Assembly (NCBI GenBank): GCA_905233385.1
Contig: CAJOEH010000014.1
Coordinates: 1-57,092, forward strand
Length of the DNA stretch: 57,092 bases
Source of the DNA: an uncultured Oscillospiraceae bacterium
GTDB taxonomy: Bacteria; Bacillota; Clostridia; Oscillospirales; Oscillospiraceae
Direction: 5' to 3'
The position numbers and the translations under genes were made by a program. Shown here in pieces: positions 55,322 to 57,092 of the stretch. Numbering within the stretch: position 1 is the stretch's first letter; each line of letters opens with the position of its first letter. The notes below the pieces were generated by a model. The model was not told where the DNA came from, made no database searches, and saw nothing but the letters and a program-made list of their open reading frames with translations.

Positions 55322-56959
55322 ATGATGAAACGAGTGCTTTCCATGCTCCTTGTTTTCGCGCTTTTGCTCGGCACGGGCGGCTGTCAGTCCGCGAAGGACG
55401 CTTCCGGGCAGTACCGGCTGAGCAAGGACGGAGAGGCGATCCTCACCGGGGACGAATTTCAGAACGCGCAGGTTTCGGAAGACAATTACCGGGTGTTCTA
55501 CGAGATCTTCGTCGGTTCGTTCTCCGATTCGGACGGAGACGGCGTCGGAGACCTGAAAGGCATCCTGAACCGCATGGACTATCTCAACGACGGCGATCCC
55601 GCCTCCGGCCTGAGCCTGGGCGTGGAGGGACTGTGGCTCTCGCCGATCTTCAAGAGTCAGTCCTACCATAAATACGACGTGAACGACTACTACGCGATCG
55701 ACCCGGCGTTCGGCACGATGGACGACCTGCAGGCGCTGGTCGACGAATGCCACAGCCGCAACGTCAAGGTGATCCTCGACCTGCCCATCAACCACACGGG
55801 CCCCCTGAACCAGTGGTTCGGCAACTTCACCCGCGCCCACCGCGAGGGGAACACATCCGACGAATGGTACGACTTCTACTGCTACTACCACGACGGCGAG
55901 GCCGCACCGACAGGGCGCAGATTCAACCGCCTATCCGGCACGAGCGACTGGTACGAGTGCAACTTCTCCGACGACATGCCGGAGCTGAACTTCGACAGCG
56001 AAGCGGTGCGGCAGGCGGTGCTGGACGTGGCGGAGTACTATCTGGATCTGGGCGTGGACGGCTTCCGCTTCGACGCCGCCAAATATATCTACTTCGGCGA
56101 CAACGCCCGCTCGTCCGACTTCTGGCAGTGGTACATCGGCGAACTGAAAGCACAGTACCCGGAGATCTACACCGTGGCCGAGGTCTGGGACGCGGACAGC
56201 GTGACCGACGCCTACTACCCTGCCCTGAACTGCTTCAATTTCACCATCTCCCAGACGGGCGGCCTCATCGCCGAGACCGCCAAGAAGGGCAACGTGAACG
56301 TCTACACCTCCTACGTGGACCAGTATCTGGACGAAATCCACGCCCTGAATCCCGACGCGATGATTGTGCCCTTCATCGCCAACCATGACACCGACCGTGC
56401 CGCGGGCTATCTGACCGTGGCGAGCTGGCAGATGCAGATGGCGGCGAATCTCTATATCCTTTCCAGCGGCTCGCCCTTCCTCTACTACGGCGAGGAGCTG
56501 GGGATGCGCGGCTCGCGCGGCGGGTCGAACACTGACGCCAACCGGCGGCTCGCCATGCTCTGGGGCGACGGCGACACGGTGCGCGATCCGGTCGGCGCGG
56601 ACTACGCCGCCGAAAACCAGACGACCGCCACGGTGGAAAGCCTGAAAGGCGACGGGAACAGTCTCCTGAGCTACTACAAGAAGCTCATCATGATCCGAAA
56701 CGCCAATCCGGAGATCTCCCGCGGCGACTATACCGCCCTGAACGTGACCGACTCCAAGGTCGGCGGCTTCATCGCGCGTTGGAACGGCAGCGCGGTCTGC
56801 GTGATCCACAACACCACGCTCTCCAAGAAAACGATCGACCTCTCTCAACTGACGAGCGAGCAGTTCACCACCCTTGCCGCCGTCATCGGGCAGGAGGACG
56901 CGACCCTCGACGGAACCCTCCTCACGATCGGCTCGATGACGAGCGTCGTCCTGCGGTAG
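55322..56959 (+). CDS. GH13 alpha-amylase family lipoprotein
   Basis: A 545-residue extracellular enzyme. The signal peptide has the lipobox GTGGC (cysteine near residue 21). The barrel begins near 58 with VFYEIFVGSFSDSDGDGVGDLKGI. Conserved regions: DLPINHTG near 153-160 (region I), GFRFDAAKYIYFG near 249-261 (region II with the nucleophile), VAEVWD near 286-291 (acid/base) and IANHDTDR near 357-364 (region IV). All three catalytic acids are present. A C-terminal beta domain closes it. It should hydrolyse alpha-glucans such as starch to malto-oligosaccharides, which the adjacent ABC system can import. Two adjacent ATGs; the first is used here. Confidence 0.92.
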   Translation: MMKRVLSMLLVFALLLGTGGCQSAKDASGQYRLSKDGEAILTGDEFQNAQVSEDNYRVFYEIFVGSFSDSDGDGVGDLKGILNRMDYLNDGDPASGLSLGVEGLWLSPIFKSQSYHKYDVNDYYAIDPAFGTMDDLQALVDECHSRNVKVILDLPINHTGPLNQWFGNFTRAHREGNTSDEWYDFYCYYHDGEAAPTGRRFNRLSGTSDWYECNFSDDMPELNFDSEAVRQAVLDVAEYYLDLGVDGFRFDAAKYIYFGDNARSSDFWQWYIGELKAQYPEIYTVAEVWDADSVTDAYYPALNCFNFTISQTGGLIAETAKKGNVNVYTSYVDQYLDEIHALNPDAMIVPFIANHDTDRAAGYLTVASWQMQMAANLYILSSGSPFLYYGEELGMRGSRGGSNTDANRRLAMLWGDGDTVRDPVGADYAAENQTTATVESLKGDGNSLLSYYKKLIMIRNANPEISRGDYTALNVTDSKVGGFIARWNGSAVCVIHNTTLSKKTIDLSQLTSEQFTTLAAVIGQEDATLDGTLLTIGSMTSVVLR

Positions 56960-57001
56960 AAATAGCATATTAAAAGCGGTCTGCGTCGTCGACGCTGCAT
57001 C

Positions 57002-57020
57002 TGTCAAGGAAAAGTAGACA
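57002..57020 (-). mobile_element. Right end of an IS3-family element
   Basis: TGTCAAGGAAAAGTAGACA (19 bases, begins TG and ends CA) lies 14 bases outside the transposase stop. This is the layout of the terminal inverted repeat in IS3-family elements. The rest of the element continues past the window. Confidence 0.65.
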
Positions 57021-57034
57021 GTAAAAAAGTATAA

Positions 57035-57092
57035 TTACGGGAAGCCCAGTTCGGTCTTGTACTGAACTGGGCTTTTGTAGCCCAAGGCAGCA
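57035..57092 (-). CDS. C-terminal end of an IS3-family transposase (OrfB), cut by the window edge
   Basis: Eighteen codons in the minus-strand frame read AALGYKSPVQYKTELGFP and stop with TAA (57035-57037). The tail LGYKSPVQYRTELG is typical of IS3-family (IS150 type) OrfB integrase-core proteins. Only the tail is in the window, so activity cannot be judged. Confidence 0.8.
   Translation of the reverse strand, partial: AALGYKSPVQYKTELGFP

Overview
The window is GC-rich (roughly 60 percent by eye) chromosomal DNA with strong Shine-Dalgarno sequences, sigma-A-type promoters, dipicolinate synthase genes (a spore trait), S-layer homology (SLH) anchored proteins, Firmicutes-type lipoproteins, and a YqeB/YqeC/SelD selenium trait. 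Together these suggest an anaerobic, spore-forming member of the Clostridia, most likely Oscillospirales from a gut-like habitat. That placement is inference; there is no rRNA here. Most genes are ordinary chromosomal genes. One small remnant of an integrated element lies at a tRNA-Leu, and IS fragments touch both window edges.

Layout. (1) 1-6700, plus strand: the tail of a possible transposase, then a surface-polysaccharide regulation and export operon. It holds a CpsB-type tyrosine phosphatase, a membrane-anchored DUF5011-like protein, two tandem Wzz/tyrosine-kinase fusions with Gly-Tyr tails, and an ABC exporter. (2) 6700-17100: long-form HPF, a DUF4364 protein, dpaA-dpaB, a glycosyltransferase, a 0.7-kb intergenic repeat block, a WG-repeat lipoprotein with an orphan PstS-like lipoprotein, S-adenosylhomocysteine hydrolase with a low-GC lipoprotein, and a rhomboid-like protein with a zinc-finger tail. 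(3) 17100-26010, minus strand: a nucleoside uptake and salvage cluster (tdk, deoD, deoB, cdd, BMP-type binding lipoprotein, nupO/P/Q-like ABC transporter, udk). (4) 26160-29390: tRNA-Leu(UAA), a duplicated tRNA 3' end, a truncated integrase, an XRE-type regulator and a DUF4143-type ATPase, forming an accessory patch. (5) 29390-40450: an SLH protein, a YibE/F membrane protein and a 2912-residue secreted SLH-anchored PHP-metallohydrolase protein. (6) 40600-47450: a 70-residue peptide gene, adenosine deaminase, yqeC-yqeB-selD with a divergent ModE-like regulator, an aminotransferase and MscS. (7) 47460-56960: a carbohydrate locus with an MsmX/UgpC-type ATPase, two permeases, a binding protein carrying a starch-binding-like C-terminal module, a GH53 galactanase co-transcribed with two unknown membrane proteins, and a GH13 amylase. 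The window ends inside an IS3-family element.

How the genes work together. In region 3, the BMP/Nup transporter imports nucleosides. Tdk, Udk, Cdd, DeoD and DeoB (with adenosine deaminase in region 6) phosphorylate, deaminate or phosphorolyse them. AhcY supplies adenosine and homocysteine from the methyl cycle. In region 7, extracellular GH53 and GH13 enzymes would release oligosaccharides that the ABC importer captures. In region 1, phosphatase and kinases would control polysaccharide chain length, but no glycosyltransferase lies next to them here.

Most notable for follow-up: the 2.9k-residue PHP/SLH protein with its recombining 40-residue CxxC array; the twin GY-tailed kinases; the Thr/Pro-rich 70-residue peptide; two genes with -10 boxes abutting the ATG (predicted leaderless mRNAs); the unknown membrane pair coupled to GH53; and two families of dispersed intergenic hairpin repeats.
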